Source: Sphingomonas radiodurans
GTDB lineage: Bacteria; Pseudomonadota; Alphaproteobacteria; Sphingomonadales; Sphingomonadaceae
Reading direction: 5' to 3'
Assembly: GCF_020866845.1 (NCBI RefSeq)
Contig: NZ_CP086594.1
Coordinates: 682,001-746,000 of the forward strand
Length of the DNA stretch: 64,000 bases
Shown piece by piece: positions 8,470-17,051 of this stretch (its first letter is position 1; each line of letters begins with the position of its first letter). The translations under genes and the position numbers were made by a program. The notes under the pieces were generated by a model. The model ran no database searches, was not told the DNA's origin, and was given only the letters and a program-made list of their open reading frames with translations.

Positions 8470-8996
8470 CCGACGCGCCCACCGATGCGACCGAGACGAT
8501 GTGGGAAGGCCGCTTCATTCGGATGATGCGACAGGGGAAATGGGAATATGCTTCGCGCAGCCGCGGGATCGAGGCGGCGGTAATCGTCGCGATCACCGAT
8601 GCCAACGAGATCGTGCTGGTCGAGCAATATCGCGTGCCGCTCGGCCGCGCCTGCCTCGAACTCCCCGCCGGCCTGATCGGCGACGTCAACGCTGGCGAGC
8701 CGATGGCTGAAGCGGCCAATCGCGAGCTTGAGGAAGAAACCGGCTACCGCGCCGGCCGCATCGAGCCGCTGGGCTTCTTCCACTCCTCGCCTGGCATGGT
8801 CAGCGAAGGCTTCACGCTGGTCCGCGCGCACGATCTGGTGAAGGTCAGCGAAGGCGGCGGCGATTCGGACGAAGACATTGTCGTCCACACCGTCCCGCGC
8901 GCCGAGATCGCCGCCTTCGTCGCGCGCAAACGTGCCGAGGGCCTCGCGATCGACGTCAAGCTACTGCTGCTGTTGGCGGATACGCTGATCGGCTGA
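8466..8996 (+). CDS. NUDIX hydrolase, ADP-ribose pyrophosphatase-like
   Basis: A complete Nudix box is present at residues 72-94 of 176: Gly72, Glu78, then RELEEETGY. The preceding LVEQYRVPLG...LELPAG is characteristic of the ADP-ribose/nucleoside-diphosphate-sugar branch, so hydrolysis of ADP-ribose or similar compounds is likely. The start ATG overlaps the upstream stop as ATGA. It is the last gene of the LemA/TPM unit; a direct link with those proteins is not established. Confidence 0.9.
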   Translation: MTDAPTDATETMWEGRFIRMMRQGKWEYASRSRGIEAAVIVAITDANEIVLVEQYRVPLGRACLELPAGLIGDVNAGEPMAEAANRELEEETGYRAGRIEPLGFFHSSPGMVSEGFTLVRAHDLVKVSEGGGDSDEDIVVHTVPRAEIAAFVARKRAEGLAIDVKLLLLLADTLIG

Positions 8997-9042
8997 CGCG
9001 CGGGGCCTTCCCCCATACCCCTGCCCCGCCTATCTCCCGCTT

Positions 9043-10386
9043 ATGCGCAAACATATCCTGATCGTTCTCGGCCTGCTGGTTCTCGCCGGTGTCGGTGTCT
9101 TCGTGTGGCTTGGCTGGCCCGACAAGGCGATGGTCGATTTCGCGCAGGTGACTGGCCAGCGCCCCCAGATCAGCAACCCGCGCCGTCAGATCATCCCGAC
9201 CGTCAAGGTCGCCAAGGCGGTCGGCTGGCCGCAGGGCGGGATGCCGACAGCCGCGCAGGGGCTCACCGTGACGCGCTATGCCGACGGCTTCGATCACCCG
9301 CGCTGGATGTATCGCCTGCCCAACGGCGACGTGCTGGTTGCGGAGACGAATTCGCCGCCGCGTGAGGGCGGTGGGATCACCGGCTTTGTAATGAAAACGC
9401 TGATGGGCCGCGGCGGCGCCGGCGTGCCTTCGGCCAATCGCATCACGCTGGTGCGTGATGCGAACGGCGATGGCCGGGTCGACGAGAAGCACGTGTTCAT
9501 GACCGGGCTCAACTCGCCGTTCGGCATGGCGCTGTTCCAGGGCCAGCTCTACATCGCCAACACCGATGCGTTGGTGCGCGTTCCCTATGTCGAGGGCGCG
9601 ACGAGCATAACCGCCAAGCCCGAACTCGTCATCAAATACCCCGGTGGCGCGAACCATTGGGCGCGCAACGTGATCCCGGCGGAGGACGGCAGAACGCTGT
9701 ACCTGTCGATCGGCTCGGCCTCGAACATCGCCGAGGGCGGCCTCGACAAGGAACGGCTGCGCGCGACGATCCTGCAGGTCTGGCCGAAGGAGAAGACTTA
9801 CCGCATCTATGCCGCGGGCGTGCGCAACGCGAACGGCATGGCACTCAATCCGCAGACCAACCAACTGTGGACCGTCGTCAATGAACGCGACATGCTCGGG
9901 TCGGATATCGTCCCCGATTATCTCACCGCGATTGAGCTCGGCGATAACTTCGGCTGGCCTTGGTATTATTGGGGTGGCTATCCCGACAAGCGCGTCGAGC
10001 CGGCCAACCCCGCCCTCCAGCAATATTCGAAACGCCCCGATTACGCGCTCGGCCCGCACGTCGCCGCGCTCGGCCTCACCTTCGCCGCAGATGCGAAGCT
10101 GGGCCGGCGCTTCGCCACCGGCGCCTTCATCGGCGAGCATGGCTCGTGGAACCGAGTCCCGGTGTCGGGCTACAAGGTCGTCTTCGTGCCGTTCAACGCG
10201 CAGGGTTGGCCGGCAAAGGGCGCCAAGCCGGTTGACGTGCTCACCGGCTTCCTCAACGCCGATGGCGAGGCACTCGGGCGCCCGGTCGGCGTGATCACCG
10301 ACAAGGCTGGCGGGCTGCTAGTCGCGGATGATGTCGGCAACGTGATCTGGCGCGTCGCGGCGGCAGGGCAAGTCGCCGCGCGCTGA
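9043..10386 (+). CDS. PQQ-dependent sugar dehydrogenase (sorbosone dehydrogenase family)
   Basis: The 447-residue protein has an N-terminal anchor or signal helix (residues 4-24) and a six-bladed beta-propeller of the soluble glucose/sorbosone dehydrogenase type. Landmarks are YADGFDHPRWMYRLPNGDVLVAET, ANRITLVRDANGDG, NSPFGMAL, and EHGSWNR near residue 365. It should oxidise aldoses or related compounds in the periplasm with PQQ as cofactor and pass electrons to the respiratory chain. No pqq biosynthesis gene is nearby, and some homologues do not need PQQ, so the cofactor is inferred. Confidence 0.85.
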   Translation: MRKHILIVLGLLVLAGVGVFVWLGWPDKAMVDFAQVTGQRPQISNPRRQIIPTVKVAKAVGWPQGGMPTAAQGLTVTRYADGFDHPRWMYRLPNGDVLVAETNSPPREGGGITGFVMKTLMGRGGAGVPSANRITLVRDANGDGRVDEKHVFMTGLNSPFGMALFQGQLYIANTDALVRVPYVEGATSITAKPELVIKYPGGANHWARNVIPAEDGRTLYLSIGSASNIAEGGLDKERLRATILQVWPKEKTYRIYAAGVRNANGMALNPQTNQLWTVVNERDMLGSDIVPDYLTAIELGDNFGWPWYYWGGYPDKRVEPANPALQQYSKRPDYALGPHVAALGLTFAADAKLGRRFATGAFIGEHGSWNRVPVSGYKVVFVPFNAQGWPAKGAKPVDVLTGFLNADGEALGRPVGVITDKAGGLLVADDVGNVIWRVAAAGQVAAR

Positions 10387-10394
10387 TTACGTTT

Positions 10395-10414
10395 CCCCTC
10401 CCGAGAGGGAGGGG
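10395..10414. repeat. Short intergenic hairpin
   Basis: A perfect 8-bp stem (CCCCTCCC / GGGAGGGG) with a GAGA tetraloop lies just after the sugar dehydrogenase stop. There is no T-run, so termination is uncertain. Confidence 0.6.
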
Positions 10415-10474
10415 AGCGGAAATGTGACAAGCACGCGCAAGACAGGCCGGGTTTCCCCCGCTACCGGAGCGGAC

Positions 10475-11773
10475 ATGTTCCGACTCCTCCCGCCGCTCGC
10501 CATACTCGCCGCTGTCGCCGGATGCGCTTACCCAGGCACGCCGCCCGCGCTTCCCCCCGCCAATGCCCCGGCGCCGCTCGCATCGCCAGTCGCTTCGGCG
10601 GCAAAAGTACCCGTCACGATCATGGTCTCGATCGACGGCTTCCACCCCGACTACCTCGATCGTGGCATCACACCCAATCTCTCACGGCTCGCCGCTGAGG
10701 GCGTCACTGGCCCGATGCTGCCGAGCTTCCCGACCAAGACGTATCCCAACCACTGGACGCTCGTGACTGGCCTGCGCCCCGATCGCCACGACATCACCGC
10801 CAATACGATCGAGGATCCCGCCCGCCCGGGCGAAATCTTCACGATGGCGACTGACGATCCTGCGTGGTGGAACGCAGCGGCCCCGGTGTGGGTGACGGCG
10901 GAGAAGGCCGGCATCCGGACCGCTTCGATGTTCTGGCCCGGCTCGGTCGTCGGCTGGGGCGGCGTTCGCAGCAGCGATTGGCCCTATACCGTCATCGGCG
11001 GCACGCGCCCCACCGACTGGCAGGCCTATACGCAGCAGATGCCTGACACGAACCGCGTCCGCGTCGTGCTCGATTGGATGCGCCGCCCCGCCGCTACCCG
11101 CCCGCGTCTGGTGCTGACCTATTTCGACATCGTCGACACCTACGGCCATCAATACGGCCCCGTCTCTCCGCAGGTGAACACCGCGATCGCCGACGTCGAT
11201 CGCGCGATTGGCGAACTCGTCGCTGGCCTTGCCGCGCAGGCCCAGCCAGCGAACCTCATCATCGTCTCAGACCATGGCATGGCGGCAACGTCGAGCGACC
11301 GAGTGATCGCGCTCGACCAGCTCATGCCGGCAACCGACGCGCGCATCGTCGAGGCTGGTCCTTATGCGACCTTTGCGCCGTTGCCCGGTCGCGATGCCGC
11401 CGTCGCCGCTACGCTGCTCAAGCCGCACCCGCACCTCACCTGCTGGCGTAAGTCGGAGATCCCGGCGCGCTTCCACTATGGCCGCAGCCCGCGCGTACCG
11501 CCATTCCTGTGCCTGGCAAAAGATGGCTGGGTAACCGCCAAGACCTCCCCGACGAAGCCCTTCTCCCGCGGCGAGCACGGCTATGACAATGCCGCTCCCG
11601 AAATGCGCGCGCTGTTCATCGCGAGCGGCCCTGCCTTCGCATCGGGACGCCGAGTCGAACAATTCGACAATGTGTCAGTCGCGCCGCTATTGCGGACGTT
11701 GCTCGACCTGCCGGCAGATCCGACCCTAGACGGAACGGATTCGCCCTTCCGGTCGGTGATGAAAAGACCGTAG
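10475..11773 (+). CDS. Ectonucleotide pyrophosphatase/phosphodiesterase-like lipoprotein
   Basis: From ATG 10475 (GGAG five bases upstream) the protein has 432 residues and begins with a lipoprotein signal ending AVAGC. It belongs to the alkaline phosphatase superfamily: VSIDGFHPDYLD carries the first metal Asp, FPTKTYPNHWTL holds the nucleophile Thr as in eukaryotic NPP enzymes, and SDHGMA carries the later Asp/His ligands. It should cleave phosphodiester or pyrophosphate bonds of extracytoplasmic nucleotides. A longer GTG start at 10424 would bury the signal peptide and is less likely. Confidence 0.87.
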   Translation: MFRLLPPLAILAAVAGCAYPGTPPALPPANAPAPLASPVASAAKVPVTIMVSIDGFHPDYLDRGITPNLSRLAAEGVTGPMLPSFPTKTYPNHWTLVTGLRPDRHDITANTIEDPARPGEIFTMATDDPAWWNAAAPVWVTAEKAGIRTASMFWPGSVVGWGGVRSSDWPYTVIGGTRPTDWQAYTQQMPDTNRVRVVLDWMRRPAATRPRLVLTYFDIVDTYGHQYGPVSPQVNTAIADVDRAIGELVAGLAAQAQPANLIIVSDHGMAATSSDRVIALDQLMPATDARIVEAGPYATFAPLPGRDAAVAATLLKPHPHLTCWRKSEIPARFHYGRSPRVPPFLCLAKDGWVTAKTSPTKPFSRGEHGYDNAAPEMRALFIASGPAFASGRRVEQFDNVSVAPLLRTLLDLPADPTLDGTDSPFRSVMKRP

Positions 11774-11782
11774 GAGGGGACA

Positions 11783-12232
11783 ATGCAATATTTCGAGGAC
11801 ATCGCCGTTGGCACGGTGTCGCGCTTCGGCAGCTATCAGGTGACGCGCGAAGAAGTGATGGAGTTCGCCGGACGCTACGATCCGCAGCCCTTCCACCTTT
11901 CCGACGAAGCCGCAGCGCAAACCCATTTCGGGCGGCTCTCGGCCAGCGGCTGGCACACATGTGCGATGGTGATGTCGATGATCGTCGCCAATTTGAAGGT
12001 CAATCGCCAAGCCGGGCTGGGTTCGCCAGGTGTCGACGAGCTTCGCTGGCTTAAGCCGGTCTATCCCGGTGATACGCTGCGCTGTGAGACCGAGGTTATC
12101 GAGAAGCGTCAGTCGCAATCGCGGCCCGAGATGGGCATCTTCAAGAGCCGCATGACCGTCTACAACCAGGATGATGTGGCTGTGATGTCGATGATCTCGA
12201 ACGGCCTCGTTTCAACGCGGCCGCAAGAATAA
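11783..12232 (+). CDS. MaoC family dehydratase
   Basis: A 149-residue single hot-dog protein: YFEDIAVGTV at the start and the hydratase-2 motif FAGRYDPQPFHLSDEAA (Asp and His of the R-specific enoyl-CoA hydratase site), then ASGWHTCAM. It probably hydrates an enoyl-CoA or related thioester. A strong AGGAGGGG site precedes the ATG. It lies only nine bases after the phosphodiesterase and may share its transcript, although a functional link is not evident. Confidence 0.88.
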   Translation: MQYFEDIAVGTVSRFGSYQVTREEVMEFAGRYDPQPFHLSDEAAAQTHFGRLSASGWHTCAMVMSMIVANLKVNRQAGLGSPGVDELRWLKPVYPGDTLRCETEVIEKRQSQSRPEMGIFKSRMTVYNQDDVAVMSMISNGLVSTRPQE

Positions 12233-12254
12233 GCCGGCGGCCGAAGCCGCCGGC
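12233..12254. terminator. Hairpin between convergent genes
   Basis: A perfect 8-bp stem GCCGGCGG / CCGCCGGC with a six-base loop starts directly after the maoC-type stop and precedes the stop of the facing lipoprotein gene. It lacks a T-run, so it is at best a weak bidirectional terminator. Confidence 0.5.
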
Positions 12255-12262
12255 CAAGTAGT

Positions 12263-12871
12263 TCACCGCGGGTTGCGCGGCGTGCGTCGGAACGAGCGCG
12301 ATGGGCGCGGTGTACGGATCCCGTCGGCGCGATTTTCGCGGCGGTAATCGCGATAGTCGCGCCGTACGTCGGTGCGGAACTCACGCCGCGCGTCCCGACG
12401 GCCATCACGGAATTGACCTCGGTCGATAGTCCCATTCCGGAAGGCCTGGCGATTATCCCGCAAGTCGCCACGATAGTCGCGGCGCTCAGCGCGATAATTC
12501 TGACGGAAGCCGTTCCAGTTCGCCCGCGCACCCGGTTGGTTGAAACCCGGCCGGCCCTGCCAGTAGCGACGCTGTCCGTCGTTCCAACGGAACGGCCGAC
12601 GATTGCGGTCGTACACGTAGACCCCGGTGCCCGGATAATAGAAGTTGTTGTACCAGCCAAACCCGTTGTTGAACCCGCCAAGGCCAGCGCCGCCAAAGCC
12701 CGGCCCGCCAAAGCCCGGCCCACCAAAGCCGCCGTCCAAATAAGGATCACCAACAAAGGCGGACCCGTAGCCGAGCGATGCACCGCCATAGCCGTAACCG
12801 TCAGTGCACGCCGCGGTGCCCATGCCGATACCGCCAATCAGCGCCACCAATCCAATCCGCTTCCAGTTCAT
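12263..12871 (-). CDS. Gly/Arg-rich lipoprotein, probably stress-induced
   Basis: The 202-residue protein has a lipoprotein signal (lipobox GTAAC), a Gly/Phe-rich stretch with GGPGFGGPGFGG repeats, an aromatic Asn-rich segment, and a C-terminal half of about 85 residues dominated by Arg, Asp and Tyr (RRDYRGDLRDNRQAF, RRDARREFRTDVRRDY). The basic half resembles the N-terminal part of the glycine-zipper protein at 42932-43477. No function is known. A consensus EcfG-type promoter lies 54 bases upstream, overlapping the end of apt, so it is likely a general stress gene. GGGAG precedes the ATG. Confidence 0.75.
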   Translation of the reverse strand: MNWKRIGLVALIGGIGMGTAACTDGYGYGGASLGYGSAFVGDPYLDGGFGGPGFGGPGFGGAGLGGFNNGFGWYNNFYYPGTGVYVYDRNRRPFRWNDGQRRYWQGRPGFNQPGARANWNGFRQNYRAERRDYRGDLRDNRQAFRNGTIDRGQFRDGRRDARREFRTDVRRDYRDYRRENRADGIRTPRPSRSFRRTPRNPR

Positions 12872-12925
12872 CGTCCGTCTCCCAACATTGGAGGAGCGGC
12901 GGATACGCGCCGCAACGAGACTGGA

Positions 12926-12950
12926 AACGAGAACGGCTGGTCGAAGTTCC
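12926..12950 (-). promoter_or_regulatory. EcfG-type promoter for the Gly/Arg-rich lipoprotein
   Basis: On the minus strand GGAAC (12950-12946), 16 bases, then CGTT (12929-12926). This is an exact match to the GGAAC-N16/17-CGTT consensus of the alphaproteobacterial general stress sigma factor EcfG. It lies 54 bases before the ATG at 12871. Confidence 0.75.
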
Positions 12951-13538
12951 CTAATGGCCAGGGAACGAAACGAGCGCATTAACGCGGATGCCGTCGCTAC
13001 GTAGCAGATCGGCACCGCCCAGGTCAGGCAGATCGACGAGGAATTGCGCCTCTTTCACCACCGCACCTGCCTTGTGGAGCAACCGCACCGCCGCGCGAGC
13101 CGTGCCGCCGGTGGCGATGAGATCGTCGATCAACAGAACTATAGCACCAGGCGCAAATGCATCGGCGTGGATTGCGATCCGATCCTGCCCATATTCGAGC
13201 GCATAGTCCTCGGCGATCGTAACGCCCGGCAGCTTGCCGTCCTTGCGGATCAGCAAAACGCCGGCCTTCAGCGGAACAGCCAAGGCGGCGGCGAACAGGA
13301 AGCCGCGCGCTTCGATCCCCGCGACCAGATCGACCGGCCCTTGCGCAGCGGCCACCATCCGTTCGATGCACGTGGCAAGCCCGTGCGGATCGAGCAGCAA
13401 TGTGGTGATGTCGCGAAACTGGATCCCGGGCTTGGGAAAATCCGGAATCGTCCGGATCAGCGCCTTCAGGTCACCGTTCGCAGATGACCCCTCCCGCTGA
13501 CGGGAGGGGTCGGGGGTGGGGCTGTCCTCGAGATCCAT
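12951..13538 (-). CDS. apt: Adenine phosphoribosyltransferase with repeat-derived N-terminus
   Basis: Apt salvages adenine with PRPP to give AMP. The core is complete: LIRTIPDFPKPGIQFRDITT, GIEARGF, RKDGKLPG, and the PRPP loop LLIDDLIATGGTA. Most Apt proteins begin one or two residues before 'DLKALIRTIPDFP', but here no ATG, GTG or TTG exists there. The frame runs back through a palindromic repeat (PTPDPSRQREG is encoded by it) to ATGs at 13538 or 13550. The shorter one is taken, giving 195 residues. The gene lies downstream of petC on the same strand. Confidence 0.88.
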   Translation of the reverse strand: MDLEDSPTPDPSRQREGSSANGDLKALIRTIPDFPKPGIQFRDITTLLLDPHGLATCIERMVAAAQGPVDLVAGIEARGFLFAAALAVPLKAGVLLIRKDGKLPGVTIAEDYALEYGQDRIAIHADAFAPGAIVLLIDDLIATGGTARAAVRLLHKAGAVVKEAQFLVDLPDLGGADLLRSDGIRVNALVSFPGH

Positions 13539-13586
13539 GTCGCACGACATGCCCTCCCCTAACCTCTCCCGCAAGCGGGAGGGGCA
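13486..13586. repeat. REP-like double hairpin overlapping the start of apt
   Basis: The left hairpin is GACCCCTCCCG-CTGA-CGGGAGGGGTC (13486-13511, perfect 11-bp stem). The right hairpin, CTCCCGC-AA-GCGGGAG and flanks, spans about 13563-13584. It fills the petC-apt junction and encodes the first residues of Apt. Confidence 0.8.
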
Positions 13587-13593
13587 CCCTCTC

Positions 13594-14436
13594 TCAATGC
13601 TTAATGTTGCGCCAGACGTTCTGGTAAGCGCCCCATGTCAGGAAGCAGAAGATTACCAGGAAGATCACTGCCGCAAGACCGGTGCCATGGCGCGTCTCGA
13701 GATTAGGCTCCGCCGTCCAGGTGAGGAACGCGGCGACGTCGCGCGCCATCTGCTGCTGGGTCGACTTAGTGCCGTCCTCGTACGCCACCTGCCCATCGGA
13801 GGCGAGCGGCGGCGGCATCGCGATGTTGAGGTTGGCGAAGTACGGGTTGTAGTACAGCCCGTCCGGCGTCTTCACATCCGGGAATTTCTTCAGCAACTCG
13901 GCCGGCTGCTCACGATAGCCGGTCAGCAACGACGCGACGTAATTGCCACCGTCGTGACGTGCCTTCGTCATCAGCGACAGATCCGGCGGCAGCGCATTGT
14001 TGTTCGCGGCGCGCGCGGCAACCTCGTTGGGATACGGGCTCGGGAAGCGGTCCGAAGCGACGTTCTTGCGCGTTGCCGCTTCGCCCGTCTCCGGGTTCAC
14101 ACTCGGCTGCTCGATCGGCCATGCCTGCGCGATCGCCTTAACCTGGCCTTCGCTGTAGCCGATCTTCTCGAGATCGCGGAACGAGACGAACTTGAGGCTG
14201 TGGCAGGCGGCGCAAACCTCCTGATACACCTTGAGCCCGCGTTGCAGCTGCTGGCGATCGAACTTTCCCGTCAGGCCAGCCGACGAAAGCTCGGCGTCCT
14301 TGGGATGCAGGTGAAACTCGTGCTCCGCAGTCTCGGGCGCGGGATCGGTGATCGCGGACGATACGGTCCCGAACAGCGAAATGCCGAGCACGAAGACGAA
14401 GAGCGCTCCGATCAGGAGTGCGATGGTACGAACCAT
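13594..14436 (-). CDS. petC: Cytochrome c1 of the bc1 complex
   Basis: The 280-residue subunit has an N-terminal export helix, the c-type heme motif CAACH (Cys75, Cys78, His79), a proline-rich region with NNNALPPDLSLM typical of alphaproteobacterial c1, and a C-terminal membrane anchor (VIFLVIFCFLTWGAY). It takes electrons from the Rieske protein and hands them to soluble or membrane cytochrome c. It ends the petA-petB-petC operon, 25 bases after petB. The ATG at 14436 gives the expected signal sequence; a longer frame to 14499 does not. Confidence 0.95.
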   Translation of the reverse strand: MVRTIALLIGALFVFVLGISLFGTVSSAITDPAPETAEHEFHLHPKDAELSSAGLTGKFDRQQLQRGLKVYQEVCAACHSLKFVSFRDLEKIGYSEGQVKAIAQAWPIEQPSVNPETGEAATRKNVASDRFPSPYPNEVAARAANNNALPPDLSLMTKARHDGGNYVASLLTGYREQPAELLKKFPDVKTPDGLYYNPYFANLNIAMPPPLASDGQVAYEDGTKSTQQQMARDVAAFLTWTAEPNLETRHGTGLAAVIFLVIFCFLTWGAYQNVWRNIKH

Positions 14437-14461
14437 TGTCTTAAAATTCCCCCGTATCGGC

Positions 14462-15745
14462 TCAGTGCGCCATCGCGGTCTTCGCGGGCGAGGTGCCATG
14501 CTTGGCGAGCACCGCTTCGGTGATCGAGTGCGGCAGCGGGCGCGGACGCTCCGAGCGCGACACGATCGGCAGGATGATCAGGAAGTGTGCGAAGTAATAA
14601 GCGGTCGCAAGCTGACCGATGATCACGTTGCGCGCACTCGCCTCCGCACCGCCGATATAACCCAGGATGAGCACATCGACGAGCAGTACGATCAGGAACA
14701 TGCGGTACGTCGGCCGGTAGTTCGCCGAGCGAACCGGCGAGGAATCGAGCCACGGCAGGAAGAACAACAGCAGGATCGAACCGAACATCGCCAGCACGCC
14801 CCACAGCTTGCCCGTTAGGACGAAATCCGCGGTGAAGCTCTTGAGGATCGCGTAGAAGGGCAGGAAGTACCATTCAGGCACGATGTGCGCCGGCGTCGAG
14901 AGCGGGTTCGCCTCGATGTAATTGTCCGGATGGCCGAGCAGGTTCGGCGAGAAGAAGATCAGCGTTGCGAAGATCAGGAAGAACACCGCGACACCAACGC
15001 CGTCCTTTGCCGTGTAGTACGGATGGAACGGCACCGTATCCTGCTCGCCCTTCACGTCGACGCCGGTCGGGTTGTTCGAGCCCGGGATATGCAGCGCCCA
15101 GATGTGCAGGATGATGACACCTGCCGTCACGAACGGCAGTAGATAGTGGAGCGAGAAGAAGCGGTTCAGCGCAGCATTGTCCGGCGCGAACCCGCCGAGC
15201 AGCCAGATGCGGATCGGCTCGCCGACCAGCGGTATCGCCGAGAAGAAGCCAGTGATCACCTGCGCGCCCCAGAAGCTCATCTGCCCCCAAGGAAGCACAT
15301 AGCCCATGAATGCGGTGGCCATCATCAGCAGGAAGATGACCACGCCGAGCAGCCACACCATCTCGCGCGGTGCTTTGTAGGAGCCATAATACAGCCCGCG
15401 CGAAATGTGGATGTAAACCACCAGCAGGAACATCGACGCGCCGTTGGCATGCGCATAGCGCAGGAACCAGCCAGCGTTCACGTCGCGCATGATGCTTTCG
15501 ACCGAGCTGAACGCGACCGCGCCGTTCGCGGCATAATGCATCGCCAGCACAACGCCGGTGACGATCTGGCACACGAGCGCTGCGCCGGCGAGGATGCCGA
15601 AGTTCCAGAAATAGTTGAGGTTGCGCGGTACGGGATAACCCGCGCCGATCGCGTTGTAGACGAGTCGCGGCATTGGCAGCTTCTCGTCCAGCCACCGCAT
15701 CAGCGGCTGCTTTGGCTCATAATGCTTGGCCCAGGGAAAGCTCAT
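14462..15745 (-). CDS. petB: Cytochrome b of the bc1 complex
   Basis: A 427-residue multi-pass protein with the fused cytochrome b/b6 layout: paired heme-binding histidines in the second and fourth helices ([38 protein letters not shown]), the Qo-site [12 protein letters not shown] signature, and eight predicted helices. It forms the quinol-oxidising core. It lies between petA (11 bases) and petC (25 bases) in the usual Rieske, b, c1 order. Confidence 0.97.
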   Translation of the reverse strand: MSFPWAKHYEPKQPLMRWLDEKLPMPRLVYNAIGAGYPVPRNLNYFWNFGILAGAALVCQIVTGVVLAMHYAANGAVAFSSVESIMRDVNAGWFLRYAHANGASMFLLVVYIHISRGLYYGSYKAPREMVWLLGVVIFLLMMATAFMGYVLPWGQMSFWGAQVITGFFSAIPLVGEPIRIWLLGGFAPDNAALNRFFSLHYLLPFVTAGVIILHIWALHIPGSNNPTGVDVKGEQDTVPFHPYYTAKDGVGVAVFFLIFATLIFFSPNLLGHPDNYIEANPLSTPAHIVPEWYFLPFYAILKSFTADFVLTGKLWGVLAMFGSILLLFFLPWLDSSPVRSANYRPTYRMFLIVLLVDVLILGYIGGAEASARNVIIGQLATAYYFAHFLIILPIVSRSERPRPLPHSITEAVLAKHGTSPAKTAMAH

Positions 15746-15756
15746 CTCTCGCTACC

Positions 15757-16341
15757 TCAACCAACCGTCACGACAGTGTCGGACGTGAATGTATATTCGG
15801 GAACCGCAAGGTTCGTCGGTGCCGGGCCCTGGCGGATGCGGCCAGCCGTATCATAGGCCGAGCCATGGCACGGGCAGAAGTAGCCGCCGAACGGCCCCTT
15901 GTTCTCGCCCTCGCCCGCGCCCAGCGGCACGCAGCCAAGGTGCGTGCAGACGCCCAGCGTGATCAGCCAGTTCTTCTTGCCCGCCTTGGTCCGGTCCTGC
16001 AGACTCTGCGGATCGCGCAGCGAATCCACCGGCACCGCGTCCGCCGCAGCGATCTCCTGCGGCGTCAGGTTGCGCACGAAGAGCGGCTGTTTTCGGAACG
16101 AGGATTTTATCGATTGGCCAGGCTCGATCTTGCTGATGTCGACCTCGGTCGTCGACTGCGCGAGCACGTCGGCCGAAGGGTTCATCTGGTTGATCAACGG
16201 CAGCACGATAATGCCTGCGCCCACTCCGGCCCATGCAATCGCGGCGATATTGATGAAGTCGCGCCGGCGGGGGTCGTGGCCTTCCTCTTGGTGCGGCGCC
16301 GGTGTTCCGCCCGGAGAAATCGTGCTGTCGACCGTCGCCAT
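15757..16341 (-). CDS. petA: Ubiquinol-cytochrome c reductase iron-sulfur (Rieske) subunit
   Basis: The 194-residue protein has a twin-arginine-type N-terminus ([17 protein letters not shown]) leading into the membrane anchor, and the two Rieske cluster motifs CTHLGC and CPCHGS, with the Pro-rich loop GPAPTNL. It carries electrons from quinol at the Qo site to cytochrome c1. It is the first gene of petABC. The operon promoter should lie in 16342-16510, but no clear box was recognised there. Confidence 0.96.
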   Translation of the reverse strand: MATVDSTISPGGTPAPHQEEGHDPRRRDFINIAAIAWAGVGAGIIVLPLINQMNPSADVLAQSTTEVDISKIEPGQSIKSSFRKQPLFVRNLTPQEIAAADAVPVDSLRDPQSLQDRTKAGKKNWLITLGVCTHLGCVPLGAGEGENKGPFGGYFCPCHGSAYDTAGRIRQGPAPTNLAVPEYTFTSDTVVTVG

Positions 16342-16510
16342 CCGTAAACCCTTGTCCTTCCTGCCGCGGCTGGCCGCATCGCCCGGGGTCGTGCCCGGTG
16401 TGCCCGCCTGGAATTCCCTCGCCGTAACGAAGATCAAGGTCTGATAGCCCCGCCCTCCGCGCCTGCCAACTGCCATTTTACGGATGTGGGCTTGCACGCT
16501 AATCAGCGCG

Positions 16511-16948
16511 ATGCGCGTCGCCCTGTACGAACCCGACATCGCCGGCAACGTCGGCACGATCCTGCGCACCGCGGCGTGCTTCGGCGTCGGTGTCGATCTG
16601 ATCGAACCGATGGGTTTTCCCTGGAGCGACCGTGGCTTGCGCCGTGCCGGCATGGACTATGCCGCCGCCGGCGAGGTGACACGCCATGCCGATTGGGGGG
16701 CATTCGCGGCGCAGCTCCACGGCCGGCTGATCCTCGCCACGACCCGCGGCGCGACCGACTTGTGGGACGTACGCTTCGCCGCCGACGATGTGCTGCTGTT
16801 CGGCAGCGAAAGCGCGGGCGTGCCCGACGCCGTCCACGCCCGCGCCGACATCGCCGTCCGCGTGCCGATGCGGGCAGGCTTCCGCTCGCTCAACGTGGCG
16901 GTCAGCGCCGGGATCGTGCTCGCCGAAGCGCTGCGCCAGACGCGATGA
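16511..16948 (+). CDS. trmL: tRNA (cytidine(34)-2'-O)-methyltransferase TrmL
   Basis: The 145-residue SPOUT methyltransferase starts [20 protein letters not shown] and carries the knotted SAM-binding segments ([32 protein letters not shown]). TrmL methylates the wobble base of tRNA-Leu isoacceptors. Length and order of motifs fit. No clear Shine-Dalgarno precedes the ATG, and a frame open to 16484 is less like the family. The gene is divergent from petABC. Confidence 0.92.
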   Translation: MRVALYEPDIAGNVGTILRTAACFGVGVDLIEPMGFPWSDRGLRRAGMDYAAAGEVTRHADWGAFAAQLHGRLILATTRGATDLWDVRFAADDVLLFGSESAGVPDAVHARADIAVRVPMRAGFRSLNVAVSAGIVLAEALRQTR

Positions 16949-17051
16949 TCGGCATGCCTCGACTTTCCGCTGTCGCCGTCACTAGAAGCGGCGGCATGCC
17001 AACGCTCGGTCTCGAACATGCCGCCGCTATCTTCCAGCGCCATGCAGCCAC

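Noticed and set aside
8956..10140. 394-codon open frame antisense to the PQQ-type dehydrogenase
   Set aside because: The plus-strand protein has clear beta-propeller motifs and a signal helix; the antisense frame has none.
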